A DNA stretch of 64,000 nucleotides from DATCMU01 sp036563245 (lineage in GTDB: Bacteria > Pseudomonadota > Alphaproteobacteria > Rhizobiales > Devosiaceae). Under the pieces are notes generated by a model, which had not been told where the DNA came from, searched no databases, and worked only from the letters and a program-made list of their open reading frames with translations. The DNA lies in the NCBI GenBank assembly GCA_036563245.1, contig DATCMU010000012.1, positions 62,001 to 126,000 on the forward strand, written 5' to 3'. A program made the translations under genes and the position numbers. This document shows, piece by piece, positions 35,342-43,693 of the stretch (its first letter is position 1; every line of letters starts with the position of its first letter).

Positions 35342-36136
35342 ATGACACGCAACGCCCTGATCCTGCTTCTGCTCACCATGCCCACTGCCGCACTGGCAGG
35401 CGCAAGCCCGTGGCAGGAAGTCGCGCCCAGTTCGCGCGTGCGACTGGTGACAAGCGATGCGCTTGGCCCCGACCGGACCACTTGGATCGGCATCGAACTG
35501 GACATGCCACAGGATTTCAAGACCTATTGGCGGGTGCCCGGCGAAAGCGGCGTGCCGACGCAGCTTGCAATCGAGGGATCTTCCGGTATCGGCTCGGCCG
35601 AGATTGCATGGCCTTTCCCCAGCCGGGAAACCGGCACGGGCCTGCTCGACAATGTCTACCACGGACATACCGTGCTTCCGGTCAAGCTCACGATGGATGC
35701 GGCGGCGGCAAGCCTGAAGGCGACCGTGACAATGGGCATCTGCTCCGAAATCTGCGTGCCGGTACAGGCAAGGTTCGACATGCCCCTGTCCTTCGACCGG
35801 CCTGACCATGCACAGGGCCTGCGGATCCTGCAGGCCCGGGCCGACGCGCCCATCGCCTGGGACAAGGGGCCGGAGCCGATTGGCCCGGTCACATTCGACA
35901 GGCGCGCCGGGGCCCTGCAGGTGACGCTCACGGGCGACGGTTTCGATCCCGCAAGCCTGATCGCCGATGTGGGCGACCCCGCCATTGTGTTCGGAACGCC
36001 GCAAAAAAGCCCGATACCGGGCGCAATATCCATACCGCTGTTGGGATCTCTGCCGTCTGGCGGGCTCGAAGGGCGTACGCTGGTGCTCACCTTCATGACC
36101 GAGGATGGACCTTACGAGGTGTTCCGTCAGCTCTAG
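35342..36136 (+). CDS. Stand-alone DsbD alpha-domain-like periplasmic protein
   Basis: This 264-residue exported protein has a signal peptide (residues 1-20, ending A-L-A-G-A) and a beta-rich domain similar to the N-terminal domain of DsbD. The redox pair is in G-I-C-S-E-I-C-V-P-V. There is no membrane core or thioredoxin domain, so it needs a partner such as a CcdA-type protein encoded elsewhere. A peroxiredoxin gene follows. A role in reducing periplasmic thiols is inferred. Confidence 0.8.
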   Translation: MTRNALILLLLTMPTAALAGASPWQEVAPSSRVRLVTSDALGPDRTTWIGIELDMPQDFKTYWRVPGESGVPTQLAIEGSSGIGSAEIAWPFPSRETGTGLLDNVYHGHTVLPVKLTMDAAAASLKATVTMGICSEICVPVQARFDMPLSFDRPDHAQGLRILQARADAPIAWDKGPEPIGPVTFDRRAGALQVTLTGDGFDPASLIADVGDPAIVFGTPQKSPIPGAISIPLLGSLPSGGLEGRTLVLTFMTEDGPYEVFRQL

Positions 36137-36232
36137 CTCCGGGGTCGACCGCGGTGAGTTAGTGAAGTATCAAGAGTACCGGAGCCGCTGGAGGCGCCGG
36201 CGTTGGGGGAAGGCAAAGGGGCTGTCCGTCAG

Positions 36233-36730
36233 ATGATCCATCCGGGAGACACGGCACCCGCGGTGCCCGTCAAGCTCATAGATGCCGAAGGCGTGCACGA
36301 CGTATCGAGCGCCGACGTACTGGGTACGGGGCGCGTTGTGATCTTCACGGTTCCCGGCGCATTCACGCCGACTTGCCACTCATCGCACCTTCCCGGATAT
36401 CTCGCCGCCGCCGCAAAGCTGAAGGCGGCAGGTGTCGATCGCATCGTGTGCGCCACGGTGAATGACCACCACGTGGTCAAGGCCTGGGCCGAGCAGACCG
36501 ATTCGCTGGGCAGGATCGACTTCATCGCCGACGGCAATGCCGCGTTGGCCCGGGCGATGGGTCTGGACAAGGACATGACGCCAGGCCAGATGGGCACGCG
36601 CTTCGTTCGGGCGGCCGCCGTGTTCGAAAACGGTATCGCCAGACAGGTATTTGTGGAAGACAAGGCAGGACAGGTTACGGTGAGCGGAGCCGCTGCTATC
36701 TTGATGGCGCTTTCAGCGCCGGTTATGTAA
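36233..36730 (+). CDS. Peroxiredoxin, Prx5 type
   Basis: This 165-residue thiol peroxidase reduces H2O2 or alkyl hydroperoxides. The peroxidatic cysteine lies in P-G-A-F-T-P-T-C-H, as in the PRX5/AhpE-like group, which often uses glutaredoxin and glutathione. The ATG at 36233 gives the conserved M-I-H-P-G-D start; an upstream TTG at 36203 is less likely. The following lipoprotein gene begins right after the stop. Confidence 0.92.
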   Translation: MIHPGDTAPAVPVKLIDAEGVHDVSSADVLGTGRVVIFTVPGAFTPTCHSSHLPGYLAAAAKLKAAGVDRIVCATVNDHHVVKAWAEQTDSLGRIDFIADGNAALARAMGLDKDMTPGQMGTRFVRAAAVFENGIARQVFVEDKAGQVTVSGAAAILMALSAPVM

Positions 36731-37369
36731 ATGAGTACGGCGCATCGGAAGGGCATGACGATGATGAAGCTGAAGACCTCTGGACGCGCGATGGCAGCGG
36801 GGAAGCTGGCACTTGCGATTGCCGCCACCGCCGGATTGGCCGGTTGCGGGTTCGGTTCATTCATGGGCGGGGCAGGCGACGCCAAGCTCGCCGATACATC
36901 CGCGACCCAGACCGAGATTGCCCAGGCCGCGCCCACCGCGTTGCCGGCGATCGCCACCGAGTGTCCCCCGATCAAGATCCGCAATGGCGCCGAGGCGCTG
37001 TTCTCGTACGCGGACAAGAAGGTGGGTGATGCCAGGGCGCTCAATTACCAGGCGGTCATTGACAAGGAATCGCGCAATTGCGTGGTCAGTGTCGGGCAGA
37101 TCAACCTCAAGATGGGCGTGGTCGGCCGGCTTCTTCTCGGGCCGTCCGGCTCCAATTCGGAAAACGTGACCCTGCCGCTGCGCTTCGCGGTGGAGAGCAA
37201 TGGCAATGCCATGTTCACCCAGCGCTACGACATCCCGGTCACGGTGACGCCGCCCAACCAGTCCGAGGAATTCGTCAAGGTCGTCGAGAACGTCAATATT
37301 CCCTATGTCTCTGGCGACGATATCGTGATCTGGGTCGGGTTCGACCCCAGCAAGGACAGCGGCGCCTGA
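36731..37369 (+). CDS. Lipoprotein of unknown function
   Basis: This 212-residue protein has a hydrophobic signal and lipobox L-A-G-C with the cysteine at residue 39 if translation starts at 36731. Starts at 36755, 36761 or 36764 would give a more normal signal length. The mature domain (about 75-205) looks like an all-beta fold with two cysteines (T-E-C-P-P, R-N-C-V-V). The start directly follows the peroxiredoxin stop (TAAATG), so the pair is coupled. I do not recognise a named family. Confidence 0.75.
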   Translation: MSTAHRKGMTMMKLKTSGRAMAAGKLALAIAATAGLAGCGFGSFMGGAGDAKLADTSATQTEIAQAAPTALPAIATECPPIKIRNGAEALFSYADKKVGDARALNYQAVIDKESRNCVVSVGQINLKMGVVGRLLLGPSGSNSENVTLPLRFAVESNGNAMFTQRYDIPVTVTPPNQSEEFVKVVENVNIPYVSGDDIVIWVGFDPSKDSGA

Positions 37370-37406
37370 TTGACGCCTTTTCGAATCTGAACCATTCTGC
37401 GCTTGG

Positions 37407-37590
37407 CTGCGGGAGAGATCGGGCTTGAATGCCCGGCGCCGAAGGAGCAACCGCCCCGGAAACTCTCAGGCAGAAGGACCGCCGCCAGCGACTGATCTCT
37501 GGAAAGCGGGCCGGTAACACGGCCCCACCGACGGAGTAGCCGGGCACTCGATCCCCGGGAAATCTCTCAGGTTGACGGACAGAGGGGGCA
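37407..37590 (+). promoter_or_regulatory. Tandem glycine riboswitch
   Basis: Two consecutive glycine aptamers are visible. The first runs from GCGGGAGAGATC to AGGCAGAAGGACCG (about 37409-37486) and includes GCCGAAGGAGCAA and GGAAACTCTCAGGCA. The second (about 37491-37590) has CTGGAAAGCGGG, CGACGGAGTAGCC and GGGAAATCTCTCAGGTTGACGGACAGAGGGG. These are the conserved cores of the gcvT RNA class. It precedes gcvT by about 57 bases. In other bacteria it switches expression on when glycine is abundant; the same is expected here. Confidence 0.95.
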
Positions 37591-37646
37591 CGTCGCGCCG
37601 AGTGTCTCGGCGTTGCGGCTCGCTGACGTCAACCGGGATGGATTTC

Positions 37647-38810
37647 ATGGCCCAGAGCCAGATTGAGACTGCCAAGGAACCCCTTCATACCGCGCTTTTC
37701 GAGCGCCACGTCGCCCTTGGCGGGCGCATGGTGGATTTTGCCGGCTATTCCTTGCCCGTGCAATATTCGGGGATCGTGGCCGAACACCTGCATACGCGCA
37801 AGGCGGCCAGCCTGTTCGATGTCTCGCACATGGGGCAGGTGACAGTGGGTGGCGCCGATTTCGAGAGCACGGCCGGGGCCCTGGAGCAACTCCTGCCGGG
37901 CGATCTGTTCGGGCTGGCGCCCGGCGAGATGCGCTATACGGTGCTGCTCAACCAGTCCGGCGGCATCGAGGATGACCTGATTGTCACGCGACCGGTGGAG
38001 GGACAGGCGCCAGCAGGCACGCTATTCATCGTCGTGAATGCCGCGCGCAAGCACCACGATGTCGCCCTGATGCGCAATCGCCTGCCTGGGCTGGACTTCA
38101 CCCTTCACGATGATCGTGCCCTGATTGCGCTGCAGGGGCCGCAAGCCGCGGATGTGCTGCGCGAGTTCACCGACGCGCCGGATCGGCTTGGGTTCATGCA
38201 GTCGATGCCATCGACTTTCGATGGCGCCGATGTGCAGATTTCGCGCTCCGGCTATACGGGTGAGGACGGGTTCGAGATTGCGGTTTCCGACGCGGATGCC
38301 GACCGCGTCGCGGAGCGCCTTCTGTCCAATCCTCTGGTCCTGCCGGCGGGCCTTGGGGCCCGCGACAGCCTGCGGCTTGAGTCGGGGCTCTGCCTTTATG
38401 GCCATGACATGGACGACGGCATCGACCCGGTCAGCGCCGGGCTCCTGTTCGCCATCGGCAAGCATCGGCGCCAGGCGGGTGGCTTCGCGGGAGCCGATCA
38501 GGTGCTGGAGGTGTTGCGCGAAGGCCCGGCGAAAAAGAGGGTCGGCATCCAGTTTGAGGGCCGCATGCCGGTCCGCGAGGGCGCCGAACTGGTCGGCCCG
38601 GACGGCGAGGTCATTGGCCGGGTGACCTCCGGAACCTTCTCGCCCAGCCTGCAGGCCCCGATTGCCATGGGTTATGTGCCTGTCGGACTGGCCGCCACGG
38701 GCACCACGATCAACGCCACCGTGCGCGGCAAGATGGTGACGGGGGTCGTCACGAAAATGCCTTTCGTGCCGCAGAACTACGTGCGCCGCGCTCCAGGGAC
38801 GCAGGCGTGA
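37647..38810 (+). CDS. gcvT: Glycine cleavage system T protein (aminomethyltransferase)
   Basis: GcvT transfers the methylene group from the aminomethyl-lipoyl arm of H protein to tetrahydrofolate and releases ammonia. It has 387 residues with M-V-D-F-A-G-Y and F-D-V-S-H-M-G-Q near the N-terminus and S-G-Y-T-G-E-D-G-F-E for folate binding. The ATG at 37647 has GGGATGG upstream; 37638 is an alternative start. It is the first gene after the glycine riboswitch. Confidence 0.96.
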   Translation: MAQSQIETAKEPLHTALFERHVALGGRMVDFAGYSLPVQYSGIVAEHLHTRKAASLFDVSHMGQVTVGGADFESTAGALEQLLPGDLFGLAPGEMRYTVLLNQSGGIEDDLIVTRPVEGQAPAGTLFIVVNAARKHHDVALMRNRLPGLDFTLHDDRALIALQGPQAADVLREFTDAPDRLGFMQSMPSTFDGADVQISRSGYTGEDGFEIAVSDADADRVAERLLSNPLVLPAGLGARDSLRLESGLCLYGHDMDDGIDPVSAGLLFAIGKHRRQAGGFAGADQVLEVLREGPAKKRVGIQFEGRMPVREGAELVGPDGEVIGRVTSGTFSPSLQAPIAMGYVPVGLAATGTTINATVRGKMVTGVVTKMPFVPQNYVRRAPGTQA

Positions 38811-38837
38811 ACATTGGGAAGCAACAGGGGAACTGGA

Positions 38838-39206
38838 ATGGGCGTCACCCGATTTACTGAAGAGCATGAATATGTCAGCGCCGAAAACGGCGTGGGGACA
38901 GTCGGAATCACCGAATACGCCCAGGAGCAACTGGGCGATATCGTCTTTGTGGAACTGCCCTCGGTCGGCGCGAAGTTCCACAAGGGCGATGAGGTGGCGG
39001 TGGTCGAATCCGTCAAGGCCGCGTCCGAGATCTACGCGCCGGTTGGCGGCACCGTAACCGAAATCAACGAAGCGCTGAACGGCGATCCCGGCCTGGTCAA
39101 TTCCGATCCGACGGGGTCGGGCTGGTTGTTCCGGATCACGCTCGATGACGCCGGGGAACTCGATACCCTGATGGATGGCGACGCCTACGCCGCCCATATC
39201 GCCTGA
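38838..39206 (+). CDS. gcvH: Glycine cleavage system H protein
   Basis: This 122-residue lipoyl carrier shuttles the aminomethyl group between P, T and L proteins. The lipoylated residue is K60 in V-E-S-V-K-A-A-S. The ATG at 38838 has AGGGGAA upstream, 27 bases after the gcvT stop. The gene for the L protein is not in the operon; it is commonly shared with other dehydrogenases. Confidence 0.97.
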   Translation: MGVTRFTEEHEYVSAENGVGTVGITEYAQEQLGDIVFVELPSVGAKFHKGDEVAVVESVKAASEIYAPVGGTVTEINEALNGDPGLVNSDPTGSGWLFRITLDDAGELDTLMDGDAYAAHIA

Positions 39207-39219
39207 GGCTGGAGACAAG

Positions 39220-40566
39220 ATGCGCTATCTGCCCCATTCCGATGCCGATCGGGCCGAAATGCTCGGTGTCATCGGCGTCGATACCGTCCAGGATCTGTTC
39301 CGGGCGGTGCCGGAATCGGCACTCGACCATCCGCCGATCGATCTGCCTGACCATCAGGCCGAATTCGCGGTCGAGGCGCATATGCGCGCGCTTGCCGGCG
39401 CCAATCGGGCGGCGGGCGATGGCCCGTTCTTCATTGGGGCGGGGGCCTATCGCCACCATGTTCCGGCCAGCGTCGACCACCTGATCCAGCGGTCCGAATG
39501 GCTGACGGCCTATACGCCCTACCAGCCGGAGGTTTCGCAGGGCACGCTGCAGATGCTCTTCGAGTTCCAGACCCAGGTGGCCAATCTCACCGGCATGGAT
39601 GTGGCCAATGCCTCCATGTATGACGGCTCGACCGCGACTGCCGAGGCAGTGCTCATGGCGCGCCGTCTCACCAGACGCCAGCGGGTTGTGCTATCCGGCG
39701 GCCTGCATCCACAATATCGCGACGTGGTGCGCACCTATGCGGGCACCGGCGACGACGAACTGGTCTGCCTGCCGTCTTCGCCCGAGGGCCAGCGCGACAT
39801 CATCTCCGAACTCGACGAGACAACCGCGGCCATCGTCGTGCAGACGCCGGATTTCTACGGCCACCTGCGCGACGTCAAATCCCTCGCCGATGCCGCGCAC
39901 GAAAAGGGCGCCCTGCTGATCGTGGTGGTCACCGAGATCCTGTCGCTGGGCCTGCTCGAAGCGCCGGGCGCCCTGGGCGCCGATATCGTGGTGGGGGAGG
40001 GGCAGTCGCTGGGCAATGCGCTCTCCTTCGGCGGGCCCTATGTGGGGCTGATGGCGACGCGCTCCAATTTCGTGCGCCAGATGCCGGGGCGCCTGTGCGG
40101 CGAAACCGTCGATGCCGAAGGCCGGCGCGGCTTCGTGCTGACGCTTTCGACGCGTGAGCAGCATATCCGGCGGGAAAAGGCCACGTCCAACATCTGCACC
40201 AATTCCGGGCTCTGCGCGCTCGCCTTTTCCATCCATCTTGGCCTTCTGGGCGAGGCTGGACTGAAGCGCCTGGCGCGCCTTAACCACGCGCGGGCCATCG
40301 CCCTGGCCGATGCGCTGGCCAGGGTGCCGGGGATCGAGGTCCTCAACCAGACCTTCTTCAACGAGATGACCGTGAGGCTTGGCAAGCCGGCGTCCGCGGT
40401 GGTCGATGCGCTGGCTGCACGCGGCATCCTTGCCGGGCTGCCCGTTTCGCGCCTCGAACCGGACAGGCCAGAACTCGACAGGCTCCTGGTGCTCGCCGCG
40501 ACTGAACTCACCACCGATGCCGATATCGCGGCCCTGGCAAAGGCACTTCAGGAGGTGCTGGCATGA
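39220..40566 (+). CDS. gcvPA: Glycine dehydrogenase (decarboxylating) subunit 1, GcvPA
   Basis: This is the N-terminal half of the split P protein, 448 residues, a PLP fold-type I domain lacking the catalytic lysine. It includes F-I-G-A-G-A-Y-R-H-H-V-P and Y-T-P-Y-Q-P-E-V-S-Q-G-T-L-Q, typical of GcvPA. It starts 13 bases after gcvH and overlaps gcvPB by 4 bases (ATGA), as expected for subunits made in equal amount. Confidence 0.96.
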   Translation: MRYLPHSDADRAEMLGVIGVDTVQDLFRAVPESALDHPPIDLPDHQAEFAVEAHMRALAGANRAAGDGPFFIGAGAYRHHVPASVDHLIQRSEWLTAYTPYQPEVSQGTLQMLFEFQTQVANLTGMDVANASMYDGSTATAEAVLMARRLTRRQRVVLSGGLHPQYRDVVRTYAGTGDDELVCLPSSPEGQRDIISELDETTAAIVVQTPDFYGHLRDVKSLADAAHEKGALLIVVVTEILSLGLLEAPGALGADIVVGEGQSLGNALSFGGPYVGLMATRSNFVRQMPGRLCGETVDAEGRRGFVLTLSTREQHIRREKATSNICTNSGLCALAFSIHLGLLGEAGLKRLARLNHARAIALADALARVPGIEVLNQTFFNEMTVRLGKPASAVVDALAARGILAGLPVSRLEPDRPELDRLLVLAATELTTDADIAALAKALQEVLA

Positions 40567-42113
40567 GCATGAACACGCAAGGCCGCCCGACCCGGCCATC
40601 CGACAACGCCGCATCGAACGCCTCCGGTGCGGCGCTTCTGCCCGACGAACCGCTATTGGTCGAAATCGGCGATACCGATCATTCTGGTGTCGACCTGCCA
40701 GAGGTCGAGATCGACGGCAGCCGCCTTGGCGGTCACATGCGCCAGACCCCACTTGACCTGCCGGGCCTGACCGAGCCGGAGGCCATGCGCCATTACGTGC
40801 GTCTGTCGCGCCTCAACTATTCCATCGATGGGGGAATGTATCCGCTCGGCTCGTGCACCATGAAGCACAATCCGCGCCTGAACGAGAAGACGGCGCGCCT
40901 TCCCGGCTTTGCCGACCTGCATCCGCTCCAGCCACTCTCCACGGTGCAAGGAGCGCTCGGTGTGATGCGCGAACTGGCGCACTGGCTCATGCAACTGACG
41001 AATACCAGCGCCGTGGCGCTCAGCCCCAAGGCGGGCGCCCATGGCGAACTGTGCGGCATGATGGCCATCAAGGCCGCCCAGGAGGCGAGGGGCGAAGCGC
41101 ATCGCAATATCGTGCTTGTCCCCGAGAGCGCGCATGGCACCAATCCGGCAACGGCGGCATTCCTTGGCTACAAGGTGCGCGATGTGCCGGCGCGCGAAGA
41201 TGGCACGGTCGATGTCGAGGCGGTCAAGGCCGCGCTCGGCCCCGATGTCGCGGCCATCATGCTGACCAATCCCAATACGTGCGGGCTGTTCGAACCCCAG
41301 ATCATTGAGATTGCCGAAGCCGTCCACGATGCCGGTGCGTTCTTTTACTGCGATGGCGCCAATTTCAACGCCATCATGGGCGTGGTGCGGCCGGGTGACC
41401 TCGGCATCGACGCCATGCACATCAACCTGCACAAGACCTTCTCCACCCCCCATGGCGGTGGCGGGCCGGGGGCAGGGCCGGTCGTGCTGTCCGAGGCGCT
41501 GGCGCCCTATGCGCCCGTGCCCTTCGTGCGCGTCGCCGGTGACGGGCTCGAACTGGTCGAGCACGAGAAAGGCACCGATGCATTCGGACGCCTGACCGCC
41601 TTCCACGGGCAGATGGGCATGTATGTGAGGGCGCTCACCTACATGCTGTCCCACGGCGCCGACGGGCTTTCCCAGGCCGCCCGGGACGCGGTTCTGAATG
41701 CCAATTACGTCAAGGCCCGGCTCGAGGACCTGTTCAGCGCGCCTTTCAACGGCCAGCCCTGCATGCACGAGGCGCTGTTTGACGACAGTTTCCTCGAAGG
41801 CACGGGGGTGTCGACCCTTGATTTCGCCAAGGCGACGATCGACGAAGGATATCATCCCATGACGATGTATTTCCCGCTTGTGGTGCACGGGGCGATGCTG
41901 ATCGAGCCAACCGAGTCCGAATCGCGACAGACACTCGATCACTTTATCGGCGTCATGCGCAATCTGGCCGAGGATGCGAAATCGGGCAATGCGGTGCGCT
42001 TTACCGATGCGCCCCAGCGCGCACCACGGCGGCGGCTGGACGAAACCCGCGCCGCCCGCAGCCCGAAGTTGAAATGGACCGCCGAACCGGTACGCCAGCA
42101 GGCCGCTGAATAG
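40563..42113 (+). CDS. gcvPB: Glycine dehydrogenase (decarboxylating) subunit 2, GcvPB
   Basis: This is the catalytic half of the split P protein, 516 residues. PLP binds K291 in H-I-N-L-H-K-T-F-S-T-P-H, followed by a Gly-rich G-G-G-G-P-G-A-G-P loop. Together with GcvPA it decarboxylates glycine and loads the methylamine onto GcvH. The C-terminal 25 residues are basic and variable. A hairpin follows the stop. Confidence 0.96.
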   Translation: MSMNTQGRPTRPSDNAASNASGAALLPDEPLLVEIGDTDHSGVDLPEVEIDGSRLGGHMRQTPLDLPGLTEPEAMRHYVRLSRLNYSIDGGMYPLGSCTMKHNPRLNEKTARLPGFADLHPLQPLSTVQGALGVMRELAHWLMQLTNTSAVALSPKAGAHGELCGMMAIKAAQEARGEAHRNIVLVPESAHGTNPATAAFLGYKVRDVPAREDGTVDVEAVKAALGPDVAAIMLTNPNTCGLFEPQIIEIAEAVHDAGAFFYCDGANFNAIMGVVRPGDLGIDAMHINLHKTFSTPHGGGGPGAGPVVLSEALAPYAPVPFVRVAGDGLELVEHEKGTDAFGRLTAFHGQMGMYVRALTYMLSHGADGLSQAARDAVLNANYVKARLEDLFSAPFNGQPCMHEALFDDSFLEGTGVSTLDFAKATIDEGYHPMTMYFPLVVHGAMLIEPTESESRQTLDHFIGVMRNLAEDAKSGNAVRFTDAPQRAPRRRLDETRAARSPKLKWTAEPVRQQAAE

Positions 42114-42120
42114 AACACGA

Positions 42121-42147
42121 CGCCCCATCCGGTATCCGGGTGGGGCG
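42121..42147 (+). terminator. Terminator-like hairpin after gcvPB
   Basis: CGCCCCATCCGG and CCGGGTGGGGCG form a 12-bp stem with one G-T wobble around a TAT loop, 7 bases after the gcvPB stop. No T-run follows, so it may need a factor or act as a 3' stabiliser. Confidence 0.55.
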
Positions 42148-42200
42148 ATCCGGCGGCAGATTGCACCGGTGGCTGGCCAAGACCGGGGGCCGACGCCGCG

Positions 42201-42303
42201 GCATGTTCAGGAAAAGTGGGTACCGGTTCTCCGGTTCGAACATGCGATAATCCAATGACCAGGACCATGCGTTTTGATTCCATCAAAACGTGACATGGTC
42301 TAG
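42201..42303 (-). repeat. Interspersed intergenic repeat, copy 2 (inverted)
   Basis: This is the reverse complement of the element at 16692-16795, with a one-base length difference. The GAACATGC end and the GTTCGAACCGG centre are shared. It lies between the gcvPB hairpin and the RNase T2 gene, 35 bases upstream of the latter's start. Confidence 0.85.
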
Positions 42304-42338
42304 CCTCTGGCATCCGTGGCGTTTGCTGAAAGACTGCC

Positions 42339-43127
42339 GTGCGAGCCAGTCGCCTTGTTTTCCCTCTCATCGCCTTTCTGCTGGCAATTGCCCTGGGCCT
42401 GATGCTTTGGCCGCTCCTGGTTCCTGACAGGCCCCCAGGGGCGCCTGAAAACCCAGCGGAAGACGCGCACATGAGCGGCGACTTCGTGCTGGCGGCAAGC
42501 TGGCAGCCGGCCTTTTGCGAGATGCAGCCCGGCAAGCCCGAATGCCGGACCCAGACCCCGTCGCGCTACGATGCCGATCATTTCGCGCTGCATGGATTGT
42601 GGCCCGAACCGGCAAGCGCAACCTATTGCGGCGTCGGCAACGCCCTCATCGCCGCTGACAGGCGCGGCGACTGGGGCAGCCTGCCGCGGCCCGACCTCAG
42701 CCCCCAAACCCGAAAGGCGCTCGAGCGGGTCATGCCCGGCACCCTGTCGCTTCTTGAGCGGCATGAGTGGATCAAGCACGGCACATGCGCCGGTGTGCCG
42801 GCTGAAACCTATTTCTCGATGTCCATCGCTCTTGTCGAGGCTCTCAACGCGTCTGGCGTAAGGGAGTTGTTCCGGGGCCGGATTGGCACCGACGTCACCA
42901 GCGCCCAAATACGCAATGCCTTCGAGGCCGCGTTTGGCGACGGCGCGGGAAGACGCGTCCTCGTTGACTGTGCTCGGGACGGTGGGCGAACGCTCATTGG
43001 CGAATTGCGCATTGCCCTGACCGGCACCTTGTCCGGCAATCCCTCGCTTGCCGATCTGGTGCGGACGGCGCCCGAGCAGGCGCGTGGGTGTCCGGTGGGG
43101 CAGGTGGACGCGGTGGGGCAGCGGTAA
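42339..43127 (+). CDS. Ribonuclease T2 family protein
   Basis: This 262-residue secreted or membrane-anchored endoribonuclease has an N-terminal hydrophobic segment (about 7-27). Both active-site blocks are present: CAS-1 F-A-L-H-G-L-W-P-E and CAS-2 R-H-E-W-I-K-H-G-T-C, with the catalytic histidines and glutamate. Cysteines in the mature part suggest disulfides and a periplasmic location. It starts at a GTG just after an interspersed repeat and converges on the ATP synthase Fo operon. Confidence 0.9.
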   Translation: MRASRLVFPLIAFLLAIALGLMLWPLLVPDRPPGAPENPAEDAHMSGDFVLAASWQPAFCEMQPGKPECRTQTPSRYDADHFALHGLWPEPASATYCGVGNALIAADRRGDWGSLPRPDLSPQTRKALERVMPGTLSLLERHEWIKHGTCAGVPAETYFSMSIALVEALNASGVRELFRGRIGTDVTSAQIRNAFEAAFGDGAGRRVLVDCARDGGRTLIGELRIALTGTLSGNPSLADLVRTAPEQARGCPVGQVDAVGQR

Positions 43128-43149
43128 AGGCAGATCCGGCCCCGCCTGG

Positions 43150-43181
43150 CGCAAACGAAAACGGGCCCCGAAGGGCCCGTT
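43150..43181 (-). terminator. Terminator of the ATP synthase Fo operon
   Basis: AACGGGCCC (43160-43168) and GGGCCCGTT (43173-43181) form a perfect 9-bp stem with a 4-base loop. On the minus strand the stem is followed by TTCGTTT after its terminal T residues. It sits between convergent RNase T2 and atpF and may serve both. Confidence 0.7.
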
Positions 43182-43209
43182 CGATGGTCGTTCCGGATGG
43201 ATCCGGAAA

Positions 43210-43692
43210 TCAGTTCAGCTTGGAGCCGACGTCCTTGATGGCCTCTTCGATCAGCGCATCGCCGTTCTCGGCCACCTGCTGGGCCAGAAGGACCCGCGCT
43301 GCTTCCACAGCGACATCAGCCGAACGCGCCCGCACTTCCGCAAGGGCCTGCGCCTCGGCCTGGGAGATCTTCTCCTCGACCGCCTTTGTCCGGCGCGCGA
43401 TGAGGTCCTCGACAGAAGCTGCAGCCTCCTCGGTCATCCGTTCGGCTTCCTCGCGGGCGGCGGTCACGATGTCCTGCGCCTCGCTCTCGGCGGCCTTGCG
43501 CTTGCGCTCGTAGTCGGCAAGCAAGGCCTGCGCTTCCTCGCGCAGCTTGCGGGCTTCCTCGAGCTGCTTCTCGATTTCGCCGATGCGGCCGTCCAGGCCG
43601 CGCATCGCCATCTGTGGCACCTTGAGGTAGAACAGGATGGCCACGAAGATGACCAGCGCGACAATGACGTAGAATTCGGCGTCAAGGGTCAT
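43210..43692 (-). CDS. atpF: ATP synthase Fo subunit b
   Basis: This 160-residue stator subunit has one N-terminal membrane helix (about 5-25) and then a long charged coiled coil rich in Ala, Glu, Arg and Lys. With b' it forms the peripheral stalk linking Fo to F1. It begins 1 base after the b' stop. It is the last gene of the Fo operon. Confidence 0.94.
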   Translation of the reverse strand: MTLDAEFYVIVALVIFVAILFYLKVPQMAMRGLDGRIGEIEKQLEEARKLREEAQALLADYERKRKAAESEAQDIVTAAREEAERMTEEAAASVEDLIARRTKAVEEKISQAEAQALAEVRARSADVAVEAARVLLAQQVAENGDALIEEAIKDVGSKLN

Positions 43693-43693
43693 A

